Of a stretch of 64,000 nucleotides of DNA, positions 10,747-23,350 are shown piece after piece. A program made the translations under genes and the position numbers. This stretch comes from Baylisascaris procyonis. Taxonomy: Eukaryota > Nematoda > Chromadorea > Rhabditida > Ascarididae. Under the pieces are notes generated by a model that made no database searches, was not told the origin of the DNA, and saw only the letters and a program-made list of their open reading frames with translations. The number at the start of each line of letters is the position of its first letter. Position 1 is the stretch's first letter. The stretch covers positions 3,395,001-3,459,000 of the forward strand of contig JAZARR010000250.1 of assembly GCA_037389465.1 (NCBI GenBank), given 5' to 3'.

Positions 10747-13700
10747 TCGATCTTCGTATAGCGGTGAGACAGATCGGATCGTTCGGTTTCGTAAATGGTA
10801 GCACCGTAATTTCAAGCGGTGGTTTCTGAAAGTGATTTTGTCAAAAAAAAAAACATTACATAAGGAAATTGAAAAACAATATCATTCCAAATAGCTGCAC
10901 GACAGCTATATATAGTGAAATGATACTCTATACGCAGTGAACTAGTTGACTGAATTGTTCAGATGGATATATGCACCACACCAAATTGGATTGTTTTAGC
11001 TTAGACGATTCATGAATGGAAGTAAGTGAATGTTGATGCATGCTTATGTAAGGATACGTATGTTGCTGACATGATGGATTTTTGCAAACCTTTTCAAAAA
11101 TGAAATATTTTCGAACTTGAGCAATAAAACGGGAATTTATTCGATAGAATAACGAAATAGACACAAAGATACGCCCAAATAAGTTGTTTGCAACTTCAAC
11201 TTTGCTACATTCTTTTACTCAGCAAGCCTTTCTTCATGTCAGCTTTGTACATTCCCAAATAAGAACAGCTCACGTAGCTTTGCTAAGTTCTCAAGGAAAT
11301 CTTTCAATATGGCGCACCAAAATAGGAAGTAAAAAAAAGCTGGATAGAAAATTTGCATAGGGAATACCGGAGTTTTGTTGTTTGTGACGAATCGATAGTG
11401 TTTTAGCAAATATGCCAATGCCAAACGCATTTCAAGTTGAGCGAAACGCATTCCGATACAATTTCGAGGACCAAATCCAAATGGTATAAATGTCAGTGGA
11501 TCGTTCGTTTTGCACTTTTCAGGTGAAAATCTGAAATTTACGTATGCAAAAGAACGAATAGTCGAAAGTTTGAAAACATAAAAAAGAAAATACGAGAAAT
11601 AAAAGGATAACAAGCAATTTTTTCAAATGATATGTTTGCTTCTTTCCTTATAAAGTTATTTTTAAACATCCAACTATGTAGTGGAATGGAGTTCAAGGCT
11701 AATAGGGCAGTTATGGATAACAGCATAATTAAACAATATATTACAATAAGCACTTTGACTATGCGTCGGTGAGGTAGAAATGAAGTGAATACTGTATTAC
11801 AGTAAGCTCCCTAACAATTCTTCACCACCATCCTAAAAGCACTGCCACCCTGAACATCTTCATGCTCTCGATTGTTCTCGATTATTCAACCTGGAACGAA
11901 ATCAGTTGATCCTGAGCAAAAAAGAGCAGCGTTTTATTTGATTTATCTATGAAAATTCCCATAATTAAGAAAGAATCACCTTTCTGGATAAAATTTCTCT
12001 GCTTTCGGATAGTATTCTTCGTTGTAATGTATAGCAAAAATGGCCGCATTTATATTGTATCCTTTTTCAAACTTCACTCCGTTAATGCACACCTCTTCAT
12101 TGCATTGACGATTGATACTGAAAGAGGATCATTTTTAGCATTTTCGTTACTTATTCGATAGAAACCAATTATCGCAATGATTTTTGCATTGCATTCGTAG
12201 TGCAAAAAAATAAGTGCAAAGTGCGCTTAATTTGAAAAAGCTTATTGAAGTGAAGAAAGAAATAAGAATCTAAGTGATAAGCTACTTTTTTCTTCAAAAA
12301 GTATTGGCTATCGCTCAATTGAATGCGAAAATTTGAGAGAGGCACTCGCTTATAGCATCACAGTAAAAAGAGACACATCGCGATGCGCTTCTGAATCTTA
12401 CCATCTCATTTAAACGCATTTCTTTGCTTCTTTACCTTTCTGAAGCGTCCTTTCTGAATGCTCTTTTCACATAATGCTTTTCATCATTAGCCATAATCAT
12501 AGCAACGAGTATTTATGAAAGTTCCCGAATCGTGCATAAGCAGGAGGTGGGAGGGATCGAGGAGGCGGGGGGGACGGAGGAAAGGGGCATATTCTAGTTC
12601 AAATATGATCATTACAGGAAAAGTAGAAGAAAGACAAGCATAGTCTCTTTAGGTACACTGTGATTAGATGATAGATGGAAAACATCAAAAAATTTGAAAA
12701 CCTTGGTATAGGCGGGAAGAGACGGAGAGTTTCCTTAATAATCTGATCGATATAGGACATTTTCGCGAGATCATCATATTCAATCAACTCCTATAAAACG
12801 TTGATGTCATTTCTTCTCAATCCAACAAACTAGAAAAATGCCTCTTTGCTATTGCATCAAATGTAATGTTCACTTATAAGAACTTAATTTCAGCACAGTG
12901 ACGAATTGAAATATTTTTTTATCCACCGAATTCACTTTCACCTTAAAGGGAGGCAACTGCATAGTAGTACGATAAATTATAGGGAGCAATATAAAACTCT
13001 TTCAGATAGTTGAACATTGAAAGTTTTCCATCACGATGTAACCATTTAAAAAAATTTATGCCACGCATTAATGAATAAATTGTATTGCATTGAAATAAAC
13101 TTGAAATACATTAATAAAATTTGAAATAAGTGAATAAATTTGAAAACCACTTCAGAAATTACTATGAAATTGATAACATGAGGTTCATATCAAGCAAAGA
13201 ATTAAATCAGCACTAGCATTACGGATCGTTTCTTAGTCGTTCTTAACTCATAAATTAGCAGTATTTGCAGTAATATGTTAGAATTTCGAAATCACTCTAT
13301 ACGCTAAAAAATATTTACAAACTACACCCGAGAATAGACAACTACTTCGCTCTATAGTGCATGGAAATTTAGGTCGTCCTGTGAACTGAGAACACCAACG
13401 AAAAAATTCAAAATTAGAACCTCTGGGCAAAGCTTGAATGATTTACATTAATTAAGATAAGTTTAAAAAAATAACAAAACTGAAATAAACGAGATGAAAC
13501 CTTATCGCCAACAATACGCATCACTTCTTCGTGACCATTCTCCTGTACAATAGGATTGGTGGCAAGATTATATAAGCAAAACTGTAACGTTGCTGAAGAT
13601 GTTTCATAGCCAGCAACGATGAATATAAAGCATTGTGAAATTATTAGGTCATCATTTAGTTTGACCTGAAATCAATGAGAGAATTTGTCGTAAGCAGCCT

Positions 13701-16700
13701 TTTCTGCGTGTTAGTGGCATTTTCCACTTCGAAATTTTCATTAGCAATGCAGCTAGTTAATAATAGTTAATCTTATCACTTTAATATTGAGTTCGACGTG
13801 GGTGAAATTGATGTTAAAATCATCAGATGAAAAAAAAAGGTTCCGGGTGGGAAGGAGACATGAAGGATTTGAATAAGATTTAATTTTCTTTGGATAAATG
13901 AGCCCCTAATTGGAGATCACGAGAAAAAAAAACAATTTTGTACAAATTATCGTATGCTGTGAATTTTCAGCACACGAAGATTTGATTTAAAAAATTGGTC
14001 GCTGCTGCATAATATTCTAACATAGCATCGTAATAAATGTATTTCTGAATCACCTCCCCTTATTCCGTAAAAGAATTGTTGGAATCGTAATCATTATGAG
14101 CGGCCAACGTTGACTAACATAATCCACTTTTATTTTTATCGGCGAATTATATGTCCTTAAAATTTCTCGGAATTGTTAACGGCACAAACCAAAATACATA
14201 ACGATTTAATGTGCTCCTTTTTTTGAGCAATCACTATGAAGGGAACAATATTCATCAATAAGAATTTGGCATAATCTCAACAACTTTGGCTATCTCGAAA
14301 AATTTGGATTTTTAAACTTATCGATTTTAGCACTTCCACAGTTTTAGGCAATAGCGAATCGGCATGCAAATGTCATACAATGTAAGAACAACTAGTAAGC
14401 AGTCAATAAAATATGAATGAGTTCTTTAATTGAAAACTAAGAAACGAATATATAACCTTACGGCCACCTGTCGCTACTATGTCATCGCTAATTTCATGGT
14501 CGATTTCAGATTCGGCACTTCCTTCATCCGAACAATCGAGAAGAAGCTGCAGGAAGTCAGGCTTCCCCTACAGAGTAACAAAATCAAACATCAATGAACT
14601 CTTGTATTATTTCTACGGAAATTTACATGCTGCTAATATAGAAAAACCATTTCAACCTATCCAATTCCACTAAAAATCACAATTTTACACATAGAATACA
14701 AGCTCATTTGTATACTGCATAAGAGTTGCGCTGAGGTAGATCCGCTAAATGAAGAAGATGACCAAAGCTGATTCATGTGGTCACCCCTACGATCGCAACA
14801 AATTTGCATACGGAACTTAATTATCATAAACTTGCTGTGGTAAAATTATCTAGGAAGATGCCATATCCTCGACTGTTAAATACCGTCATCTTTCAGCACC
14901 AACTGTTTAGGCATTCATAGTTTGATCGTCCGCATTGTTCGATAATACTAGCACCTACCAATGGGGGCAGTACCACAAGCAGAGATACTAACTAATTAGC
15001 GTTTCAACATAGGTGAGAGCATGTAATCCGTTCACTAATAAGTGCTTACAGCTTTCCGATGAATTTTTCGTTCTGCGATAACCTTTCGTACTGCATCGAC
15101 AATGTATTTATTAGCTTTATGATTTGTGATCTCATGACCGGTGAAGTTTTCGATACAGCGGGCAATATTAGGATATAACGCTGCAAATATTCCATTTTGA
15201 AAATTTACATTCAAAGGTTATCATACTTACTGAAAAATTTTTACAGTGAACGTAAGAAAGGAATTAAGCAGTCATTGAAATGCTTGAAGATACTACGAGT
15301 TATTCGATGTGCAAAAAGATTAGACGGAGAATTGTGCGTAGCAACTTGTTCACTGAATATTTCAATGAGCTCTTAAGAGTGGAATGTTGACAGAAACAAA
15401 TTAACGAATATTTTATTAATTTTTCAGTAGAGTTCACAAAGGACTAATGATGAAGTTCTTTGCAATATTTGAAAATGAAAATGTCTCAAATATTTGCAAA
15501 AATATTTCGCAACCATTTTTCATCAAAAATCTCTCTGTTTACACCCGTCACAATCAGAGTCTAAATGTAATCAATAAGTTTGACCATAGTCAACCTCTCA
15601 GATTATGTAAAGCGATGTTAGTGATCATAAAAATTCCTCAGCAAATATTATACAAACTACTGCAGATTGGATAATTGACAAGAAGATAGTACTAATAGAC
15701 GGTGAATTTTTTTTTTTTTTGAAACAGAAAAATTTCAAGCGATATTTATAGCGCAATTTTACTCAATTTTCGATTTATATATTCAATTTCCGCATGTGAC
15801 TAAAAATGAAAAGTGATAGAAGTAAAAAAAAGTGAAAAGCATACTTATGAAAAGAACTCCAGGATCCCAAAGTGTGAAGTTGAGAATCTGTCGTGCATAT
15901 TTGGCGAACAATGAATTACCATGTTGTGAGCCAGCATCTACACCGAATGCACATTTTGCGATCGCATCCATTGTGTAGTTACCACAAAGTCTGATATAAA
16001 CAACATTCGGTTAAAGCGTCTTTTAGCCGTTGGAATGAAATATTCGCCTTCTAGAATAGCTATTATTCGAAATATTCGCCTACTCGCTATGAAGATGGGA
16101 GGGGAATGTGGGAGGGAGGACCGCGGTGGGGGGCTTGGAGGGGAAAAATATTTTATTAAGTTGCGAACAGCTCGTCAGCTCAGCATTCTTTGCAATGGAA
16201 ATGAAGATTCAATAAAATCGAATCTCGATTAATCCAAATTTATGTACATTCACTTGTTTGTTGAGTGTTACCTCTTCAAACATTCATATCACAAGGCAAC
16301 CATAAAAACAGTGCCAATAGTTCTCAGTCAAGCGGTACACGATTGTTGTTGAATATAATAAGCTTCGCAAATTATCTATGTTTCCATAAATCTGGTTTTA
16401 AAGAAAAACCTTGAAAGGTTTTCATTTCAGACTTAACAAAAAATCAATAATTTTAATCCATTTATTAAAAAAAAAAAAAAAATGCAGAGCAAATATTTTC
16501 AAGGTTTTTATTTAGCATCAGAGAATTTTTGCAAATGTGTTATAACTGCCTTTGTCACTGTTGTGAACTTTTAGATCAAAATTCAGCATTTTTATTAATC
16601 GATACAGTATAATTAAAAATGAAATGCTTACTCTTTGGCTTCAAAAATTCCGTCTCTCTCATTGATCGCGAATTCGAATGCATTGATCAAATCGGCCACA

Positions 16701-18768
16701 CATTCTTCCAAAAGTGTTACCATCTGGAAACGTTTGGTATTTCTTCCTTTAGCTTCTACCTTAACAAATACCTACTGGAGATCATCAACTTATGCAAACG
16801 TATGATTCACGGAAGATAGGATGAGACTGAAAGTGAGGGAGGAAGAGGGCGAGGTGCAGATTTTCGCAAGCAAAAAAGACAAAAAGGGGCTAGATCTTCT
16901 CTTCCAACAATATAAAATAAATTGAAGATGAATTCCAAGCAAGAAGCTGTTTATTTTTAACATCTACCGTCAACTTATTCACATTATAAGTGAGCAAAAA
17001 TTTGATATTCCGCCCAGTTTTCCATGAGGAGCTTTAAGGAAATTTTGTTAATAATATTGGCGTTGGGAAAAATTTAAATGAAAGTTTTTGAGAGCAATAT
17101 TGTGAAGAATTATTTCAAATTTAAAGAGTAATGCTTTCAATGTCTCCTAACTATATAATCGTATTGAATGAATTCTCCAAATAATGCTAAATTATTTCAT
17201 CGAAAAGCGTCAATAATAGGGCAGCTCATTAACTGCTGAGATGGCAACTTCCACAAACTATCTTCTAAAGCTAACATTTTTCATTTTTGCGGATGAAAAA
17301 GCTGGTGTGACTGTCCTTCGTACATCTTTCCATAGTTGATCTTTGAGTACGAGCATCATTTTGCTGCCTACACTATTCTCATTATAGGTTATGTTCCTGA
17401 TCTGAAAAAAAAATTTTTTTTAGTCACTCCACTGTGAATAACGAACGACAAAAAGTGTTGGATTCAAACAGCTGTGAGGGTTTAACTATACTTAAGGAGG
17501 CACACTCTCAACTTAGCCTTCAATTAAATAGTATCAGAGTAGAGAGAGTTTTAATATTTTCATTGAAGGAAGGATTTTATTTTTTTCACTATTAGTAACA
17601 ACTGCATAGTGCTGAAAAATATCAAGCAAAAATGGAAGGATATTCCCTCCTTGAAAGAGGGCGTTTGATTAGCCAATGTCGTTCAATTTTAATGGCAGCT
17701 AGTAATTGTGGAGCTCGAAATGTAACGGATGACCGGAAGTGTCTGCTTGGCCACAATGGGAACGATGTTAATACGCCAAAATGGTCAAGCATCTCATACA
17801 ACTGCTGATGGCAACTACTATCACATTTTGGCCAATGGTGTTAATATATTCGCCAATGTCATACCATCAAAGAAATGTTATCAATAATATTTTAGTTATT
17901 AAATATTATTTATCAAATAAAGCGGAAATCGTTGCAATAGACGTATAGGAGTATTGATGTCAGAGAATTTTACAATATGCAGAACTCTATTGCTCAAGCT
18001 AGAAATGGAGTGATAGAAACTAACCTCACGATTAATAAAGCAATTGAATCGCTTTACAAGCACTTCTCTTAACAAATCCACATCCGATGTTATGAACGTA
18101 GGAACACCAGCAAATACAGCGCTTAAAACAGAAAGCAATCACACTGCTATCCTATGATTTTGTACTATTATTATTCTTAGACACATAGTTCCAATAAAAG
18201 ATTTTAATATTCTATGTACAAAAATAATAAAGTCGGAAAAACGCAAAGAACTTCCGTGGGGGAGGGGGGGGGGGAATACTGGGGTTACTATGACGATTTT
18301 GAAGTATCATTTCTTTGGATCGTCTTAAGTTAAAGGATCATTTCACAACGAAGTAATCGACTAAATAAAATATGCAGTGCAATTTGTGGAAAAACACATT
18401 AATTTGCCTCAAACGGATTTTTATTGATGTTTTGAATAAATAATTTCACATCAGCTTTCAACTCATAGAGCATAGGCTTGCTCAAAAACACCAAATCAAC
18501 GATCGCTAAGGCAGAAAATAAAATGAAAAAAAAAGCTGTAAAAAGAGAAGAATATATGATTTTTTTTAGAAAATGACAAAAACAACATACCCAAAATTTT
18601 TTCCATACTTCTTTGTATTTTCGATATCAAAAACTTTGAAGCCGTTCATCAATTGTAGTAGATTTCCGAAGATAAGGTTTGGTTTTGGACCAGGAATTCC
18701 TTGTTTTGTCCAGTAGCTGTTCAAAGAATGCAACTTCCTAACGAAAGGATCATTAAAAAATTCAACGT
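10742..18768 (-). CDS. Cytochrome P450 monooxygenase, CYP3-clan (CYP13/CYP25-like), 12 exons
   Basis: Haem-thiolate monooxygenase, expected on the ER membrane with NADPH-P450 reductase; substrate unknown. Exons: 18591-18768, 18025-18121, 17276-17401, 16632-16723, 15845-15990, 15050-15180, 14457-14567, 13501-13665, 12702-12790, 11980-12117, 11368-11530, 10742-10825. All junctions keep frame, giving about 505 residues to the stop, close to a full P450. Motifs in order: proline hinge (GIPGPKP) in the first exon; helix C WKDVRR in 17276-17401; I-helix AGYETSS in 13501-13665; K-helix ETLR in 12702-12790; PERF split across 11980/11530; haem-binding FGFGPRNCIG with its cysteine in 11368-11530; and a normal C-terminus. 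The third acceptor is an unusual TTTTAAG (18128-18122). The first exon starts at a TTGCAG acceptor, so an upstream exon with the membrane anchor is expected. An ATG at 18808 could start a version without an anchor. The family call is firm; the subfamily is inference. Confidence 0.93.
12542..12588 (+). repeat. G-rich purine tract in a P450 intron
   Basis: A G-rich plus-strand tract with several runs of three or more G, inside the P450 intron between the exons at 12702-12790 and 11980-12117. Similar tracts occur at 16096-16146 and 18257-18274 in other introns of this gene. Confidence 0.7.
16096..16146 (+). repeat. G-rich purine tract in a P450 intron
   Basis: Plus-strand GGGAGGGGAATGTGGGAGGG-like sequence with later GGGGGG runs, in the intron between the P450 exons at 16632-16723 and 15845-15990. 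It is low-complexity with potential to form a G-quadruplex on the plus strand. Confidence 0.7.
18257..18274 (+). repeat. Poly-G tract in a P450 intron
   Basis: A nearly pure G run broken by one A, in the intron between the first two listed P450 exons. It belongs to the same class as the other dispersed G tracts in the window. Confidence 0.7.
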
Positions 18769-19656
18769 CTGCAACGTAAGAAATTCTTCTCAATAAAAGT
18801 TGCGACATTTGGAGCGTTCGGACTGCAAGTTTTGAAATTCGGAACTTTCTTTGATATTTATGTAAATGTGAGAGTTCATTTAATTTGCTAAATCATTAGG
18901 ACCATTGCTGCAACTAATAGCTGACTGAGAATAGTCTAAAAAAATTGTAAAAATTGATCGCTAGCGATTTTCAAATATGGATTTCTTTATTAAAACATTG
19001 AGTGAATAAGTGGAAACTCATAAAATGCAATTTACAGTTGATTAAGGAACGTATTACTAGACTGGAGTAAAGATGAACATCTTTGAAGTAAGAGTTATTG
19101 AAAACAATATTTTCTTGTTGAAGTGCTTGAGTGCATGGCTAATATTCGACTATTCAATTTTAGTGCCATTTTGCATTTTTATTCGCATTTTTTCCGACAT
19201 ATCTACATGCATTACATTTCCATGTATGAAATGAACTGTATGCCCAATTTGGCGTTAAGGAAGTTTAATATATATCGAATACACTTCTATATTTCGATAA
19301 CTACTGAGTGTATGCTAAAAGATTTACGCTAATTCTCGACACCTTTTCAGTGTGCTTCAAAATTTTGACGTCTTCAAATCAGTTATGCAATAAGCTTCCT
19401 ATCAAGCGCACTTTCTGCCCTCATCTAAATATTGGGATATCATTTCGCAGATAACTCCAAATTTGCCGGAAATGTGGAAAAAATTTAATACTTTTATTGC
19501 ACATTCGAAATTGAAAAAGATTGTTTAGAGGACAAGAAAGGGTCCTTTAGACGCTTGTATAGCCTCTGAATACAATTATATGGATTGTCACAGAAATAAT
19601 TTGAGGTCTTTCAATCAACTCCACATCCTCAGTACACAACAATTGATTGCACTCAC

Positions 19657-19778
19657 CATATGATAGCCGATGCTAGCGAGACAACAGTAATAATCGCAGC
19701 GCTTAGAGGCAAATAATGAAATGTTGTGCCGATTATGGCCAAGAGAATAATAGCGTATTCACCAATACCAATATGCAT
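19657..19778 (-). CDS. Candidate 5' membrane-anchor exon of the P450 gene
   Basis: From an ATG at 19778 this strand reads about 40 strongly hydrophobic residues, starting MHIGIGEYAIILLAIIG, then a good donor (TG|GTGAGT) at 19656. An N-terminal signal anchor of this kind is exactly what the downstream P450 exon lacks. However, the exon ends with two bases of a codon, while the next exon (18768) needs only one, and direct joining would create a TGA stop. Either a small exon lies between them, another splice site is used, or the sequence contains an indel. An AAG acceptor-like site (TTGTTAAG) lies just upstream of the ATG. Confidence 0.4.
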
Positions 19779-22700
19779 GCTCCTTAACAATAGATATATC
19801 AAATATGAAGGAAAAAATATAAAATAAAATTCGCCCCAATAAATTTAAAAAAAAAAACAACTAAACTTGAAAATTTTTTCCTTAAATATAATATCATGGA
19901 ACGTAAAGACGAGATTTTTTTCGAAAAAAAAGCTTCCAATGTAAAAAAAAACGATCTGTTTGTTATCCGACTCCTTTCGAAAATCGAGAGTGGGATGTTG
20001 CGACAAAAAATCCATGAAAATAGCGATGATAAACAGCGATCATGCACTAGAATATGATCATTGTATGAGTTGCACTAGAATAAACTAAGCATCGGCCACA
20101 TTCAATTACGAAATTAATATGCGAAATCATCATATGTAAATAAAACATCTTGTGGCTCTACATTCATATTTGTTAAAGATTATATTATAAGAATAAATAA
20201 ACTCATTCAAAGAATAAAAAAATAAGTGATCGAGCCTATAATATTTGTCTTTTTAGATGTTTTATTTAGAAATAATAAATGAAACGTTTATACGGTTTCC
20301 TATAGTAACTAAATGCAACGTTTAAAATAAAATAAAGCCATAGAATGGAAATATGGTACATTTCTTAGCGGTTACTAAAACCGCTCACGATCCAACATAG
20401 CACGAAGAATGACTCAAATACGAGTGGTTGTATGTTTACTGCTATCACACAAATTCGAGCACTGATGCGAATGCATCACATAGCACATTGATCTGTTTGG
20501 AATATCAGTCTACACAAGCACAACAACAACAGAACGATGCATCATCGCTATTCTATTGGCTATTCGCTTGGTCACTGATGCTTTCATTGTGCTAACGTTA
20601 GATAATGTTTCATTCAAACAACGATGCAACAATGCCATCATCACCTGAGAAATATGCTCTTATGCTACCTTGTAGAAATCAGCAGTTGTTATTTTAAGGG
20701 GAATTCTATAGACAACTGAATAAACAAATCTCAAATCTCACAACTCATTGATATTTTGATCGTAAAATCGTGTACTACATGTGAACGGAGAGAGCCGTGA
20801 TGGAGGTGATCAAAACTTGTCCGCTATACAAATGTGACAATAATTCTTTAGTTTTCATGGTTTATTCTGAGAGAGGTCCTTAATGTGACTCTTAAATTTT
20901 TACATTTCTAATTTTTTTCCAGCCACAAAATTGGCAGAGTTATTTTCATCCGCTATAACATTCTTATGTCAAAAACTTTGAGGATAATACTACTTATCCC
21001 CGCTGATCTCCTTAACTTCTGTATCAGCGATCGTCTTATTTTATCTTCACCTTTCGCAATATTCAATAAGACTGATTAAACAAACACAGGGTCAGTGGAC
21101 TGAAAACATCATAAAACATCACTGAAAACATCACTGAAAAAACGTCATATTTCAAATAGGCCTTAAGTGGGCAGTTATGCAGAAAATTTCTTGTTTCATT
21201 GGAAAGTTTTATGTGGCATCTCTGCAAGAAAAGAAATTTTAACAGATCGTTTGCCCCTTTTGCATCTCACGTGAATGTCTTTGTTCCCGGCTCGGATCAG
21301 CTAGTTAACTTCTTATTGATCGCCAGACCATCAATTTCATTCTATCGTTTCGTAGCTTAGTTTCGTTATATGTTCGTTCGCTTTAGTACTTCAAATCTCT
21401 AACGTAGCACAATATGAGCAAGAGAAGATAATGCGACCAAAGGAAACGATAAACAGTTCATTTACCTATTATTCAGAAGATTACGTCACAAAATGGGGAT
21501 AAAAATTTGCAATAAATTTAAAAAAAAAAATCATCAAACCACACAATTATTCTAAACTCATTCTAAGCTATTCTAGTAGAATAATTCAGTCAGCAAACAT
21601 GTCTTCTACAGCTCGTTTCCTATGTGATACCGATTTCGAATGCAGCAACGAACTATTTACAAAACTAAATGCGAGATGATGAAAAGTAGGACGTTTTTTT
21701 GTACTGATTGATAACGATGATAGTAGCAACCTTCGGTGTTTCTTTATAAATCCTTGACACAATTGTCAATATTTTTTTGCCTGCTCAAATATGCCTCACG
21801 TCAAATGGGAAATACTGAAATCCGAGATGTTATCTTGCGGTACTTAGGTGACAGTTGCTTCTCACCATATATTTTTTTTGCGCTTTGATGCGAAACGAAT
21901 CTTATTTTTAACAAAAAAGAGTGTTTTTATAAAGCATTCTTTTACTAACGGTGATATCTGTTTAAAATCTGTGCAAGGTTTATCGCCTATAGGCAGAGTG
22001 TAAGTTTTCTGACCTCAGATTGCCGTTGTAGTTTTACAAAACCCATCAAGCTTACCATCCTCCTTTCGAATGTAACAAGCGAGGAAGCATATCAAATGAG
22101 GTGATATGATATGTGCTTTTACGTCCTGCTCATCTCACCGATTAGTTTCAAAGTAGCAAAAAATAGAATCTACAGAATAACGCCTCGAATTGGGCTCAAA
22201 TTCGGCCGCCCTACAAATAAATCAAATATCTTCAACAACGATTCCCAATCGACATAAAATGAAAACGTGGCTGATGTGTAAAGTGCATACAAATTTCAAG
22301 GCATCTTCATATCTCTGTAATTTTCTCCAAATTGATGAAGTTGCGTTTCAAATGCAATAGGCCACATAATTCATTACGTAACCACTAAATTTTGTTACCT
22401 AGCTTCATTCGGTTCCAACTTGAAGTTATCGAACAGAAGAACAGGCATAGATACATACATACGAACAGGCAGACACTAGCTCATCATAGTGCACCTTTTA
22501 AAGGAAGTTTTGCAAGCAACATATTTGAAGGGAATCAACCACGAAAACGGAATCAAATCGTACTTTCTTTTCTATTACAGGTTTTATTTTCGATGCTTTC
22601 AGTTAAATTCGTCAAAAAGACGATTATTTTTGTTATGCTGCAATAGTTTGTAATTCTACGGGTGTATTCTATGTCTGAATTGATACGCATCACGGAAAAT

Positions 22701-23302
22701 GAGAGTGTAAACAAACTTTCTATATTGGAATTCTAATTGATGGAGGAAATTTGTCTAGAAAAACTTCAGGAAATATAGTAAAATGCAATTAAAGTGGATT
22801 ACTTTCTTAATCGAAGAATTTAAGATGAAGGTTTGGTGATATGCCTCGAGAACAATATCCAAAACTGCTCACAAATTTGGATAAATTTGGATAAAAGATA
22901 GTGAGTGTATTCAGAGAGCATCTGAAAACACAGTTACAAATTAAGAGAGCAAAGGACAATTAAACTGCGAAAAATAGATGGCCCGATTGCGCTGAAATAG
23001 ATAGCACTAATAATGCTCATTATTTTATTAATGTTAATAACGAAGGGTATTTTTGGATATTTACAGTGATTACATATATTTTGCGAATTCACCACAAATT
23101 GCCTATGTTTTAGTTGAGGTGATTTTGAATACTCTGTATTTGAATTGAGTCATTTATTTAAACTTTTAAATTCCACATGGACGTTGAAAAGTGATTTTAT
23201 TTGAACTCAGAGATATGTACTTTGAAAGCTATATAATTAAATTTTTTCGTCAGCAATAAATTTCATGAACTGCATCGAACACTTCAAAAGGCATCAAATA
23301 AA

Positions 23303-23350
23303 AAGAAACCTGGAAAGTGCGAAATAAAGAAACCTGAAAAGTGCGAAATA
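23303..23350. repeat. Tandem duplication of a 24-bp unit
   Basis: Two adjacent copies of a 24-bp unit, AAGAAACCTGGAAAGTGCGA then AATA, differing by one base (GG versus GA after CCT). It is a simple local duplication with no evident function. Confidence 0.85.
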
